NCBI GenBank assembly: GCA_017654935.2
Contig: CM065698.1
Coordinates: forward strand, 39,901,938 to 39,965,937
Length of the DNA stretch: 64,000 nucleotides
DNA from: Phymorhynchus buccinoides
Taxonomy: Eukaryota > Mollusca > Gastropoda > Neogastropoda > Raphitomidae
Reading direction: 5' to 3'
Within the stretch, counting starts at the first letter, position 1. Every line of letters starts with the position of its first letter. Both the position numbers and the translations under genes were made by a program. Shown piece after piece: positions 23,019 through 34,450 of this stretch. The notes beneath the pieces are model-generated. The model was not told the origin of the DNA. It did not search any database and saw only the letters and a program-made list of their open reading frames with translations.

Positions 23019-23876
23019 GAGGGAGCCCAGCAGCTGATGAACCGCAAGGTGTTTGTGGGGCGCTGCACGGAGGACATGACCGCGGACGATCTGCGCCAGT
23101 ACTTCTCTAAGTACGGCGAGGTGGTGGACGTGTTCATCCCCAGGCCCTTCCGCGCCTTCGCCTTTGTCAGCTTCTCCGACCCGGACGTGGCCCAGTCTCT
23201 CTGCGGCGAGGACCACATCATCAAGGGGGCCTCCGTGCACATCAGCGGCGCCGCCCCCAAGGCCAGCGAGAAGCAGGGAGGTGGCGGCTACGGGGCCATG
23301 ATGGGCGGGGACCGACACCGCATGGGCGGTGGGGGGGCCAGCCAGGGCCACATGGGCGGCTACAACCCCGGCTACTCCCAGGCCTCGTGGGGTCACGTGG
23401 CCCGCCACGCCAGCTCCAACTCCAACCCGGCCAGCTCCTACGGTAGCAATCTGGGCCTGGGGCTGGGTGCTCTGCAGCTGAACCACGCCATGCTGGCCGC
23501 GGCCCAGGCCGTGCTGAGCAGCCAGGGGGGCTGGGGTCCTCTAGGGCTGACCAACCAGGGAGGAGGCGCCATACAGGGCAACGTGGCTCAGGGTCAGGCC
23601 CCGGGGGTCCAAGGCGTCCAGGGAGCCGCGCAGCAGGTCAGTATGGCAGGGCCCGGGGGGTCCGGGGCCAGCAACGGGGACCAACCCATCACCAACTCCA
23701 CCCCGACTGTTCCCACTACCTTCGGCTCTGTGGGCAACGGCACCACAGGGTCTGGGTACCTAGGCTGGGGCGCCACCCAGGCCTCCGCCGACACCAGCAC
23801 CCACAGCCCCAGTCAGATAGCGAGCGGCTGGGGCAGCTCCCACGCCGCCGCCAGAGGCCACACAGGGTGGAACTGA
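23019..23876 (+). CDS. TARDBP: TDP-43 terminal coding exon (right copy)
   Basis: Mirror copy of the exon at 19,452-20,309, encoding the same 285 residues: RRM2, low-complexity tail and conserved AMLAAAQAV segment. The only residue change is Ile for Met in SQIASGWG (ATA versus ATG at about 23,817-23,819). The acceptor here is TTTTGACAG|GAG (AG at 23,017-23,018) and the stop is TGA at 23,874-23,876. Upstream there is only about 1.35 kb of intron-like sequence with a repeat before the palindrome centre, then the mirrored copy, so no promoter, N-terminal domain or RRM1 exon can belong to it here. The coding part is almost unchanged while flanking intron sequence differs at many bases. It could be a real duplicate fragment or the same locus read twice. 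Confidence 0.93.
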   Translation, partial: EGAQQLMNRKVFVGRCTEDMTADDLRQYFSKYGEVVDVFIPRPFRAFAFVSFSDPDVAQSLCGEDHIIKGASVHISGAAPKASEKQGGGGYGAMMGGDRHRMGGGGASQGHMGGYNPGYSQASWGHVARHASSNSNPASSYGSNLGLGLGALQLNHAMLAAAQAVLSSQGGWGPLGLTNQGGGAIQGNVAQGQAPGVQGVQGAAQQVSMAGPGGSGASNGDQPITNSTPTVPTTFGSVGNGTTGSGYLGWGATQASADTSTHSPSQIASGWGSSHAAARGHTGWN

Positions 23877-24001
23877 GTTCAGGGCAGCTTCTGTGTGCTG
23901 TGTGAGAGGCGTGGCTCAACTGTGAGGCCAGGTGAATGCTGGGGTGTGGCTGTGGGGGGTGGAGAGCTAGCTGGGTTGATTGGAATTGAAAAGATGGTGG
24001 T

Positions 24002-24290
24002 GATGATGTGCATGGGTTAATGATGATGATGATGGATTGCATGGGCAGGTGATGATGTATTGCGGGAGCAGATGACGATGGATTATATGGGCAGATTATG
24101 ATGATGATGGATTGCATGGGCAGATGATGATGATGGATTGCAGGAGCAGATGATGATGGATTATATGGGCAGATGATGATGATGATGGATTGTATGGGCA
24201 GATGATGATGATGATGGATTGCATGGGCAGATGATGATGATGATGGATTTGCATGGGCAGATGTTGATGATATGCATGGGCATATGTTTG
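24002..24290 (+). repeat. ATG-rich minisatellite in probable TDP-43 3'UTR (right)
   Basis: Mirror of 19,105-19,325 but about two units longer (289 against 221 bases), with GATGATGGATTGCATGGGCA units. The copy-number difference between arms is the kind expected from slippage, allele difference or consensus error. Confidence 0.8.
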
Positions 24291-24530
24291 ATATGCTAAT
24301 GGTTAAGAAAAAAATATCATAACATGTTGAGAGCATGTTGATGTTCATATGCAGGATTAGAGTTTATGATTGTGGCCAGCATACCTGCATCCTGTTTTTC
24401 AGGCTAAGTCGGAATGTTGATTTGTGTAACAGAAACCACAGTGTGAAGGTGCGTTTTGTTGCTGGTTTTTAATTTCGCTTGAATTTTATTTTTTTCTTGG
24501 GCTTCCTTTCTGTTTATCTTCTTTTTTTTT

Positions 24531-25006
24531 ATTACCGTAATTTAAGGCGACAGCGCATAAGGCTTTTTTTTTTTAATCGTAATTTGAACAAAGATAAGAC
24601 ACATACACCCCGATAAGGCGCAAAGAAACCAAAAAAAGGAAGAACGAAACGATCAGCGAAAGTAACATCATTACAGGGCCAGTGATGGAAGTGGAAGCCT
24701 AACGAACAAAAATACAATGGATCCGATCAGTGCTAGGTCTATTGCTGTGTCCGATTGTGATCACGGAAGAGATACGATCATCAAGCAAAAGTGCCAATGT
24801 GAGTGCCAACTGTTAGTCGCCGTTTGTGGTGAGAAGTACCAGAGCCATAGCGTGAGTTAGCCTCATCCTCAAGCTCTCAACCCCTACTTCTTTCCTCCCC
24901 GCTTTAGGAGAAAGAAAATGAAGCGCATGCGCGAGATGGCACAGGGTCAAAGATCTCAGCTACTAAATTTAAAAAAGTTGCCCGCCTATTCAGTAAATTA
25001 CGGTAA
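24531..25006. mobile_element. MITE I with ACCGTAATTT ends (right, degraded)
   Basis: Mirror of 18,399-18,846. The proximal end ATTACCGTAATTTAAGGCGA is clean; the distal half, from about 24,795, is scrambled by insertions up to TAAATTACGGTAAT. Confidence 0.65.
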
Positions 25007-27165
25007 TATGACTTAACTAGTATTATGCGGGGGGAGGCTAGGTTGTCATCTATAAGTTGATCCTCTATTGCCTTTCGATAGTGTTCATTTATCATCAATT
25101 CACGATATATCCCAAGATAAAATAATACTTTTTTAGAATGTAATAGACCTGTAAGTTTTGTTTTACAAGTATTAGCACCAGGGGGATGTGTGCTGTTCCT
25201 GACATATCCTTGTAGGATTTATTGATTAGAGGACATCTTCACGCGTTTTTTATCGTTTACTTAGCTTTACACCTGATGCCATCACCCAAAAACTATAAAC
25301 CAAAAAAATGTCATGAAAGAAAAGAGCAAAACTCAAAAAAGCAGTATTGCTAGCAAAATGCTTGATGAAAGCGGGTGAATTCGGCAGTAAGAAAGCCCAC
25401 ATGCTCGAAAAATGCAGTGCAACAGTAAGGTTGCATTGTTAATCATAAACAATAAATATTTGAGTATTCAGATTTTTTGACTATTTAATTTTTTTAAGAG
25501 ACCCTTGACAATTTCTAGGAGGTTACCAAATTTTAATGTGTTCAGTGATAATTTGCTGTGCCATAAGTTAGCGAAACGAAAAATGCCAAATAAATCCACG
25601 GGGTCATTAGTTACTTACTAGCATTTCGCCCGTCATAAGTCATTGGCTCGATAAAATTTAACAAATGACCTATGATGCGTTTGCAGGCAAAAGGTCATAA
25701 TGACTGTTCAAATAATTTAGCCCTTCAATTATTACTCCTATATACTTGCATAGCTACAGTTGCAAACCTCTGCTTAGTGCAAACACCCCCAAAACCCCAA
25801 AATAACCCAAAAATTAAACATCAAACAAAACCAGCATGACCGGGACGTAGTCATGATTTTGCAGACCTTCTACCCTTTTTTTTTTTGACATTAGGAACTT
25901 ATTGTTTTATGAAAATGGACCTGTTACATTTTCTTTTTGCCAATTCTCAATCGACTGCATGCTTTTATACTACGTGACCAATGATGGATCCTCCATGTGT
26001 TAAATTCGCAAAATTAAGACTGTAAATTATTGCTAAAGTACACTTTACATAAGCGAAGTTTGACCACGCAGAGCCCTGTTAGGCCCACCTCGAATCATTG
26101 AAGATTATGCCTAATAACATCAACTTCGAGTGAACAGAGATTGTATGCAAGTTAAACCATGCTGCCAGTAGCCACTCGCGATGGATTTTTGATCAAAGCC
26201 CCATGCGACATGATTAAGAATTTTAAGAAAAGAATTGCCTAGTCGCCTATATGTGAATAAATCGTGTCACAATAACAAGTGTGGCTAAGATTGCCCCAAG
26301 TATTAGCCGCATGCTAGCATAACACACGCGTATACCATGAAGCCCTTTGTTTTTTTAGTACTTTTAATTAGATAGGAGGACTTGCCTACTCAAACTTGCA
26401 CGAGCAACACCATAGAGCACTTAGACTTACTATTAACAGTTCCGTAACTTGCCGCAGTAGCCGATGCACCGTATCCAGCACCCCCTGGGACCCCCAAAAT
26501 GCCGGGTAACTCTAATTTGAGAAAGACCCAACTCAAATATAAACTAAAGGACCCTTTTAAAGAATGCTACAGGTACCCAAGCAGGATGCATTAGAAAAAA
26601 TTATGTTTAGCATGTTAGCAATGCCACAGGGAACTTCTATCCGCCCCTACTAGCGACCCTCTTATACTGCTAAGCCTGCAAGGAGTCCACTGGGACCCCC
26701 TTGTTTATGCGCGAAGACAGACTGGGACGATAACTGCTAGTGGGTTGGAAGTATAGGTGGGTAAATAACCGTGATTAGAAGCATCACTATAAGGCTATCA
26801 GAAAATACTATAAACATAACATACCACCAAATATTCTAAGTGGGGCTGGTTGACATAAAGCCGAATGAGGATTGTTCAAACGAGGGACGCACTGGTCACC
26901 GCTAACAAGATATACTGTTATTAAATAATCAAAATTCGGGGATCCTTCTTTATACTAGGTTTCGTAACTGCTCCCCGGGCCTTTGACCTTCCCAGTATTG
27001 TTCACCACATATTCGTAATGTTATAAAAGGTACCCATATGTGTAGCTGATCCAGACACAAATATAGAGCGCACGCTAAAACACCTCTTTCGTCGTACGAA
27101 AACAAATCCCTTGCAAAATGTTTACCCTTAAATCTAACCACATTCTCACGATGATTCTTTTATGC
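24795..27165. other. Insertion-rich, low-accuracy stretch of the right arm
   Basis: Aligning by eye to the mirror 16,665-18,585 (about 1,920 bases), this stretch is about 2,370 bases. It matches in short blocks interrupted every few bases by single-base or short insertions and substitutions. Example: the mirror reads GTGCAATGTGAGTGAACTG while here GTGCCAATGTGAGTGCCAACTG. Quality recovers sharply at about 27,166. A 23% insertion excess is typical of uncorrected single-molecule reads rather than of neutral divergence. Confidence 0.8.
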
Positions 27166-27840
27166 ATTTTTGTTGCTGTTTTTTTTAAAGGCTTTATCAG
27201 GTTTTGTTTGACCTTGTCCCCCAATCACTTTATCTTTAGCTTAGTGCTTGATCTTGCTGTAGCTATGTCAGTATGTGCATCACAATATTCGGTGGAAAAT
27301 AAAGTAAACTGTACATGTGTGTTTCTTTTGCACTATTTTGTTTAACATCTAAGTACATTTTTGTAAATGTTTCTTTTGCTTCAACTAAAGGTGAAAATGT
27401 TCTGTTTTCCTAAATTTCTCAGATGTACTAACTTTGCACTGGTTGGCGCTTGCATGAAGTAATAGTTTTTCTTTCTTAACAAAAAAAGTTGTCAATTGTC
27501 GTGTATCACTGTCTGTGTCCCTTTTGTTCTCTGTCAGTGTCACATCCACAGTTACAGCTGAAAGTTCATGGTTTTTATTGTTTTGCTAAAACATTATTTG
27601 CGACTCTGAGGGGTCTCAGCATGGTAGTATTCTGATCATGGGAACACCAGTGATCATGTTTACTGGTAAATATCAGTAAAATGCTGATTGCCAAAACCAA
27701 AATACTGGGGGAAAAATTGACGATAATTTTTTTGCTAGTGACTGATAAATTGTTTAATTTGGGGCTTGGTATATATATATGATATCTTGTGCTTTTCACT
27801 GTTTTTTGGTCCTGGGACTGATTTTTGATACCTGGGTTTG

Positions 27841-28193
27841 CATTGGATGCTCACTGCGTGAATTCAGGATGTCCTGAAAGTTCAGGATTATTTTATTGCC
27901 TGGAAGCCACCGGCGTCGCCAAATTATGAGAATTTGAGAAAATGCATTTTTGCTAGCCCGTTATAAGAGGTAATGAAATTGAACCTGAAGTGAAAGACAC
28001 CCTGCAACGAGAGCCTGTTAATTGCATTGGAAACTAAACTGTTGTTTCCCTTCAGCTTCCAGGGGGCATTGCCCCCAGAAAACACCCAGGACCGGGGCGC
28101 TAGATCCCTGCATCCGCCGGAAGCCTGGGCAGCGCCCCAGGACTTTCCTGACTTGCGGCCAGGATTTTTTAAAATTTCCCAGGAGCACCCATG
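27841..28193. mobile_element. Element H (mirror of 308-bp copy)
   Basis: Right-arm counterpart, 45 bases longer with scattered insertions. Confidence 0.75.
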
Positions 28194-30206
28194 CGGTTGT
28201 TGGGGAGCATTGTTGCTGAAGGGAGTTTTTCAAAAATCCTAGCGCAATCACTGCCCATCAGTACTGAAGATCGGTCATTTTCATCGTTTTTCTATTACTG
28301 TTACTAGTGTTAGCGCTGCTTGGTAACGTCTTTTTCTACAGCTACTGTACTTTTTATGTATGGGTGGAGGAAGACTGAAGTGTTGAGAGCAGAAAATGAA
28401 ACCAGTAATTTATTACAACCGAATGGGTGTGTTTAGGATTGTGTGGATGGAAAACGTTTTTGAAAATGCTCTGAATGGTAAAGATTAGGAATGACTGAAA
28501 ATTAGTCATTGTAGATTTTTTTTTTTTAAGTGTTGGAAGTATTTACAAAATAGCACTTGTGAGAATTGTCAAGCAGTATGTTAACTTGTAGTTGACACAC
28601 CTTGTATTGATAAAAGATATAATTTTTTTTAAAAACCCAAATCTATTTTGCGGTGTATGTGTTTGAACCCCAACAAGCCAAGGGCAGCAACAGTGTGCTG
28701 TGTCTGTCACGGAGCAAGCACTGGATGTTGTAGCGATACGGAAAATTTATTGTATTGCTCGTTTCCTCCCCTCAGTTACCTCTTTTTAATTGGTGCTCTT
28801 TTTCTCCAGGCTGAATGCAGCGATGCGAGATTGGGAGCGATAATTATATTGTGGATATGGTGTGGGAAAGAGAATATGTGCAAAAATAGATATTACGCCT
28901 CCCTCTGCTTCTTATTCCACCCTTCTTTCCTCTTTGAAATTGTTATTACTAATATGAAATTCCACAGTAATGTTCACTTGATTTTCCATCTGTACATTCA
29001 TCCCAACCTACTTCTTCCTTCCCTAAACAATTATTGTTACAATATTTTAATACTTGTCTAACTTTTCATTTGTCTCGTATTAAAAATAAAATAAAAATCT
29101 TGTATTTTCTCTGTTAACATCAGTTCTGTTGGAGATCAGTTGCTGGCATGGTGTATGGGAAATGAAGTAAAGGGATGAAAGTCTGTTGTATGTCATCTGG
29201 AGAGATCGATGTGTTTGCTTCCTAATGACTGACAGTCACATCATCATCATTAAGAGCATTATGTACCTTTTCTAATAGTTTGTGCTCAAATATTCCTTGG
29301 GGAAGCTAGAATGCTAAAAAAAAAAAGATTTTGTTGTTAAAAGAACGAAATATCCTCAAAAGGTTTCGTGTCTCATTTGGTTTTGAAGATGCTACTTTTG
29401 TACCCCAGAACGACCATCATTATCATGATTATGTGGATTTTAGTGTTTCTGATCTACAAATTATTCTGTTAATATTCATATTCAGCTATACTTTTCTGAT
29501 GATATATAAAATGGCATTGTTGTTTTCAAAGAGAATACAAAGCTAAGGCTTTTGGGTTTCTTAAAGTCAAAAGCTAAGTTGCGAGTTCTAAAATTCATAG
29601 AGTGATAGATATGATAAGAGTTGCAAAGTGCCCCAGATGCAGAGCCCAACTTGTTTAGATTTTTCAGTTGTAGTAGTTACAGCATCAGTGCATGCATTCA
29701 TGTCCTTGTTTGAATAATCTGCACTGGAGAGGGCATTATAATTAATCTGATGCTTGAGGGAGAGCATGACACGTTAATCTGACCTGGAGGGAGAGCATTA
29801 CAGATAAATCTGACACTTGGGAGAGCATTGCCGTTGTGTCGACATTGCTAATCCTTTGTTAATACTCTAGTTAGAATGCACAAGACTTGCTGCATGTTAC
29901 GGATGTTTTACTGATATATATGTATTCATTGAATATCAGAGGTCCCGTTAGCCTGTACAAATCCTTGGCTATGAAAAAGACAGTGTTGTCAACCAGCAGT
30001 TACTTGGCATAATTTTGATTGTTCACAATTCAGACCTAAGTTGAGGGAATGTATTACTCGTGTACATTTTACTGGCAGCCAGAATCTGCCCGACAGCTTT
30101 GGTCAATCACCAGATGCTGCTTATGAAAAGAAGCCTTGTCATTTATATATTACGCACACACAAAAAGGATGTGAAAAAAATGTATATTCTTCCCAGTCCC
30201 ACTATG
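28194..30206. other. Non-coding DNA, mirror of 13,682-15,695
   Basis: Same content as the left arm: the AATGCTCTCCC-type array (inverted) and no called gene. Confidence 0.45.
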
Positions 30207-30564
30207 CATGGATGATCCTGCTTATACAGGAATTGCTCTGAAGTTCAGGATTTTTTTGTCCAGGTTGTCATGAAGTTCAGGATTTTTTTTTTAATTGCCT
30301 GGAGCCAGCGTTGTCGCCGGATTATGAGAATTTGAGAAGATGCACTTTGCTTGTTATAGAGGTCATGAAGTTTGACCATAAATGAAAGTGCAACAAGAGC
30401 CTGTCAATTACTTAGGAAACTGTTGCTTCCCTTCAGCTTCCAAGGGGCATTGCCCCCCAGGAACCCCCAGGAAGTGCGCTGTCCCTTGCACTCCGCCAGG
30501 GTCTGTCGGCAGCCCCAGGACCCAGCCTTGCAGGATTTTTTGAAATTTCCCAGGAGCACCCGTG
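30207..30564. mobile_element. Element H (mirror of 347-bp copy)
   Basis: CATGGATGATCCTGC to CAGGAGCACCCGTG, flanked by CACTAT on both sides. Confidence 0.8.
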
Positions 30565-32687
30565 CACTATGTGGTAAGGATGATACAGTAATAAGAGTAA
30601 AAAGGAAGCGTTACAAATGTTCAACACATTGAAACGTTTGCTAGCAAGCTGAAATAGCTTAAATACCACTCAGAAATGGTAAATTGCAATGGACACTTTT
30701 CTTTAGTGTGAGGAAATAGGAAGCAGACATTTTTTTCAACAACTTATTCGACATGCTTTCTAGGGAGATCTCTGATATTGCTTGTGTTTGTACATAGTTG
30801 AGGACTTGGGATTGGTGTGGTTTGTATGCTGTATCGTGTAGTTATGTCCAGTGGTTTGCTTTATTCCTCATCTCTTCTTTTGTGTACCAATATGTTCAAA
30901 ATCTTATCAGTTTGATGAGGCGGTGGGGAGATAATTGACGGAATTTGTGTTTGGAAAGGTCATAGAGATGGGATGAAAGAAAGTATAGATAGTAAATAGT
31001 ATTCAATTTTAACAAATGTTTCAAAATAACTGCCCTTCTTCCCATCCACATGAAAAAATTAAGCTAGTTTTGCTTTTCTTTGTGGGGTTTCTTTTGTCAC
31101 TTTTTATTGAATAAACATTTCGTGTGTGAAAGGACTTAAGGAGTCTGACTTTTGGTCCTTTTTTTTTTTGGTAAGAAAAAAATTCAAATTATGTAAATTC
31201 AAAGACTTCTTGAGAAATTTGAATCTTTTTTTTTCTTCTCCAAATCATATGTGACTAGACTTGGAATTCTTTCATCCCATCTCATCTGTAAATAAAAATG
31301 CACATGTATTTGGTTTGAGAGAATGAATTGAGTGTTATATATGTTGTCATCCAGCTTGATTTGTTCCCATGAATTTTCTATTTTTTCAAGTGGTTTAACA
31401 TTGAAACTAACTCCTCTCTCTTCTTTCTCTCATTCGCTCTCTCTCTCTCGTCAAAAGAGCCATCTACCGTCTCCTCTCATCTCTCTCTCTCTCGTCTCTC
31501 TCTCTCTCTCTCACTCTTCAGTGTTGCTTCGATCACATTGTCTCTTGAAATGTTCTAATAAAACTTGTATACTTGATGTGGAACTTTTTCTTTCAGCTGT
31601 ACTTCATATTGGCTCTCATTTTGTGTGGATGTGTGGTAAAGTGTAGACCCGGCTAAAGCTTCTGTCTTGATATTGTGTGTGCAAGCGTTTTGTTCTCTTT
31701 TAAAGTAAAACTTTAGTTGCAGAAGTGAGTAAAACAGCTGTGAGTAAAACGCCACTTATGATAAGTGGGAGAAGACACATAATTTACTATGGCTTGCATA
31801 GTTACAATCTAAAGGGATGGAATGGCATGAGTACTCAAGCATACAGCATTTTTGCATGGATGATAGTACTATATTCTGAATACAAACCAAAAAAGTCAGG
31901 ATGAGCGTGAAACTGTCAGGCGGAACAAAAATCACGAATTGTGGCATGGTGCCATAACTGGGTTTGTTTGAGTCTGATTGTTCAAAGTGACAAAGAGAGT
32001 TTGTCAAGTAACCAGGCATGGGATTTTTCAGGTTTTAAGCAAATTTGAGCCATTTTTGTTGGATAACAAGACTCAAGAGGGGACATTTTTTAGGTAAAAA
32101 AAAGAAACCCAGCTGAGTAAGAACGTATGAGTGAATGCAAAATGAACTAAAGATATATCACATTATCAGTTCTATTTCTAATGCTGTTTTTAAGGCTTAG
32201 ATTTAACCAAAAAATTCTTCAGCTTCAGGGGGCTTTGTCCCCTGACACACGCTTTTCACAATTCTTCAATCCCATGCCTGGTAACATGTTGCTGTGGAAA
32301 ATGTGTAAAAGTGTTTGACGGTACAGTTTATGACTGAACAGTGATTGTTATTGGTTTGTAAAATGAGAGAGTCCACCATAGGTAAAGAATGCACGATCAG
32401 AAAACAGTATGTTGTTCGTATGTGTAATGAGTAAGCTTAAATTTGTACAAAATCCAAAAGCTGGCTTGATTTGACCAAAAACAGTATGCCGTGGATGTAT
32501 AAAACGAGCAAGCCTACTGTTGGTATTGAATGGGAGAGCTGATTTGGTTTGACTGAAAAGGTTTACCATTGGTTTGTAAAAAATAAAAGCCTATTGTGGG
32601 TAGAGAATGCAAGAGCTGACTCCCAGGGAGTACACAACTGCATGTCGTGAGCTGTTTCAGTGAAATAATATGGGGAGTTGATATATG

Positions 32688-33005
32688 CATGGGTGCTACT
32701 CTTTCAGTTTGACACTGATTTCAGGTTTTTAAATTTTACCAGAAACTGAACTTCAGGATTTTTGTCAAATTTCTATATAAAAAAAAGTCAGCCACAAGCG
32801 ATTTGGGGCGTTTTGAACTTGGTTGTTCTATCCTGGAAGTCTCTCTCGGGTTAACTTGAAAACAGCATGGTGATCCCATATTGTTTTCAAAAAGGCAATG
32901 TAATCATTTTATAAGGCTCCTGTACCCTGTACCTTGCTGGGGCCCATGACGGCCCCTGGACCCCTGTCTTTCTTTCTTTTTTCATTCTGAGGAGTTGCAC
33001 CCATG
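32688..33005. mobile_element. Element H (mirror of 319-bp copy)
   Basis: Right-arm counterpart, CATGGGTGCTACTC to GAGTTGCACCCATG. Confidence 0.8.
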
Positions 33006-33809
33006 GATATGAACAAAGATAATGCCAGTCATTGCTGCAAAGATCAGATTAAAAAACAAGCATAGTGGTTTTACTTTTTAGTTGGAATGATCGAGACATT
33101 TTATAAAGACAAGTAATTTCTAATTCTATGCTTTGGTTTTTAACAGTGGAGTCCAATTAATATGAGTTTAAAAAAAATTCACTATAGATACTGTAAAATA
33201 TCTGTTTTGCCACACTTTGTACCAAGACAGTACGTATAAATGTTGTTTTCTGTCTGTTGCTTCAAGTGTATTGCAGTTTCACGTTTTTGCGTTGTTTCTG
33301 CTTTCTTTTCGCTAAGTTTTAATTAAGTTGGTTACACGGTGTAAAATAAATGAGCTTACAATGAGTAAGAGCTGACTCCCAAGGGGTTTAAGCACAACTG
33401 CATGTCGTGAACTGTTTCCATGAAATAATAAGTGGAGTTGAGATATGAACAAAGATAATGCCCGTCATTGTTGCAAAGATCAGATGCCTGATTAAAATTT
33501 AAAAGAAAAGCATAGTGGTTGTACTTTTTAGTTGGAATGATCGAAACATTTTATCAAGACAAGTAATTTCTAATTCTATGCTTTGGTTCCTAACAGTGGA
33601 GTCCAATTAACATGAGTAAAAGTTCCCTGTAGAAACTGTAAAATATCTGTCTGTTTTGCCACACTTTTTACCAAGACAGTAAATGGGGTTTTTCCCTTGC
33701 TTCAAGTGCATTGCAGTTTCAAGTTTTTGTGTAGTTTCTGCTTTCTTTTCGGAAAGTTTTAAGTCGGTTACTCAGTGTAATTACTTCACCAAAATCAAGA
33801 CTAGTCTTG

Positions 33810-34331
33810 CATGGGTGCAACTTTTCCTAGTATGCAATGATTTCCTGTTTTTGAATTTTACCAGAAAAGGAATTTCCCTTTTTTTTTTATTTGTCAAACA
33901 AGATCTTTGTGTCTACTGCATTTTTCAAACACTTTAACTCTTCTAGCCGCCATATATTTTTTATGAAAGTTTTAGGTTGTCCGTTTTATCTCAACCGACA
34001 AGAGGGGAGTGACTATTTTTTTGAGTGAGCATGCAGTTGCTTTAACAGGAAGAAACATTGACATAAGCTCTAAAGATAGACAAACACATGGTAGGGTGCT
34101 TGGCAGTGAATGTCTTATCATTTGGTGGGAGTATAGAGATGATGGTTTTGAGTGGTGAATGTGTTCACCCAAGGTACTAGAAGAGTTAAAATAATCAATT
34201 TGTATAAATTGTGGAAAAGGCAAACTAAAATACCTTCATAAGTCAATTTTTTCTTCAGCTGCAGGGGGACATTACCCCTGGACCCTGGCCTTTCAGATTT
34301 TTTTTTTTAATTTTGTGTAGTTGCACCCATG
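33810..34331. mobile_element. Element H (mirror of 506-bp copy)
   Basis: Same ends, with GTCTTG flanks at both sides (inverse of CAAGAC). Confidence 0.75.
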
Positions 34332-34450
34332 GTCTTGTCAATCATAATCAGCAGGGTGTGTAATCATGAGTGCGTCTTAGTTAGACAGTCAACATGGGTA
34401 GTAGTATGTAAAATAGGCTTAAACAGCCAATCATGATGACGCCCAGTTGA

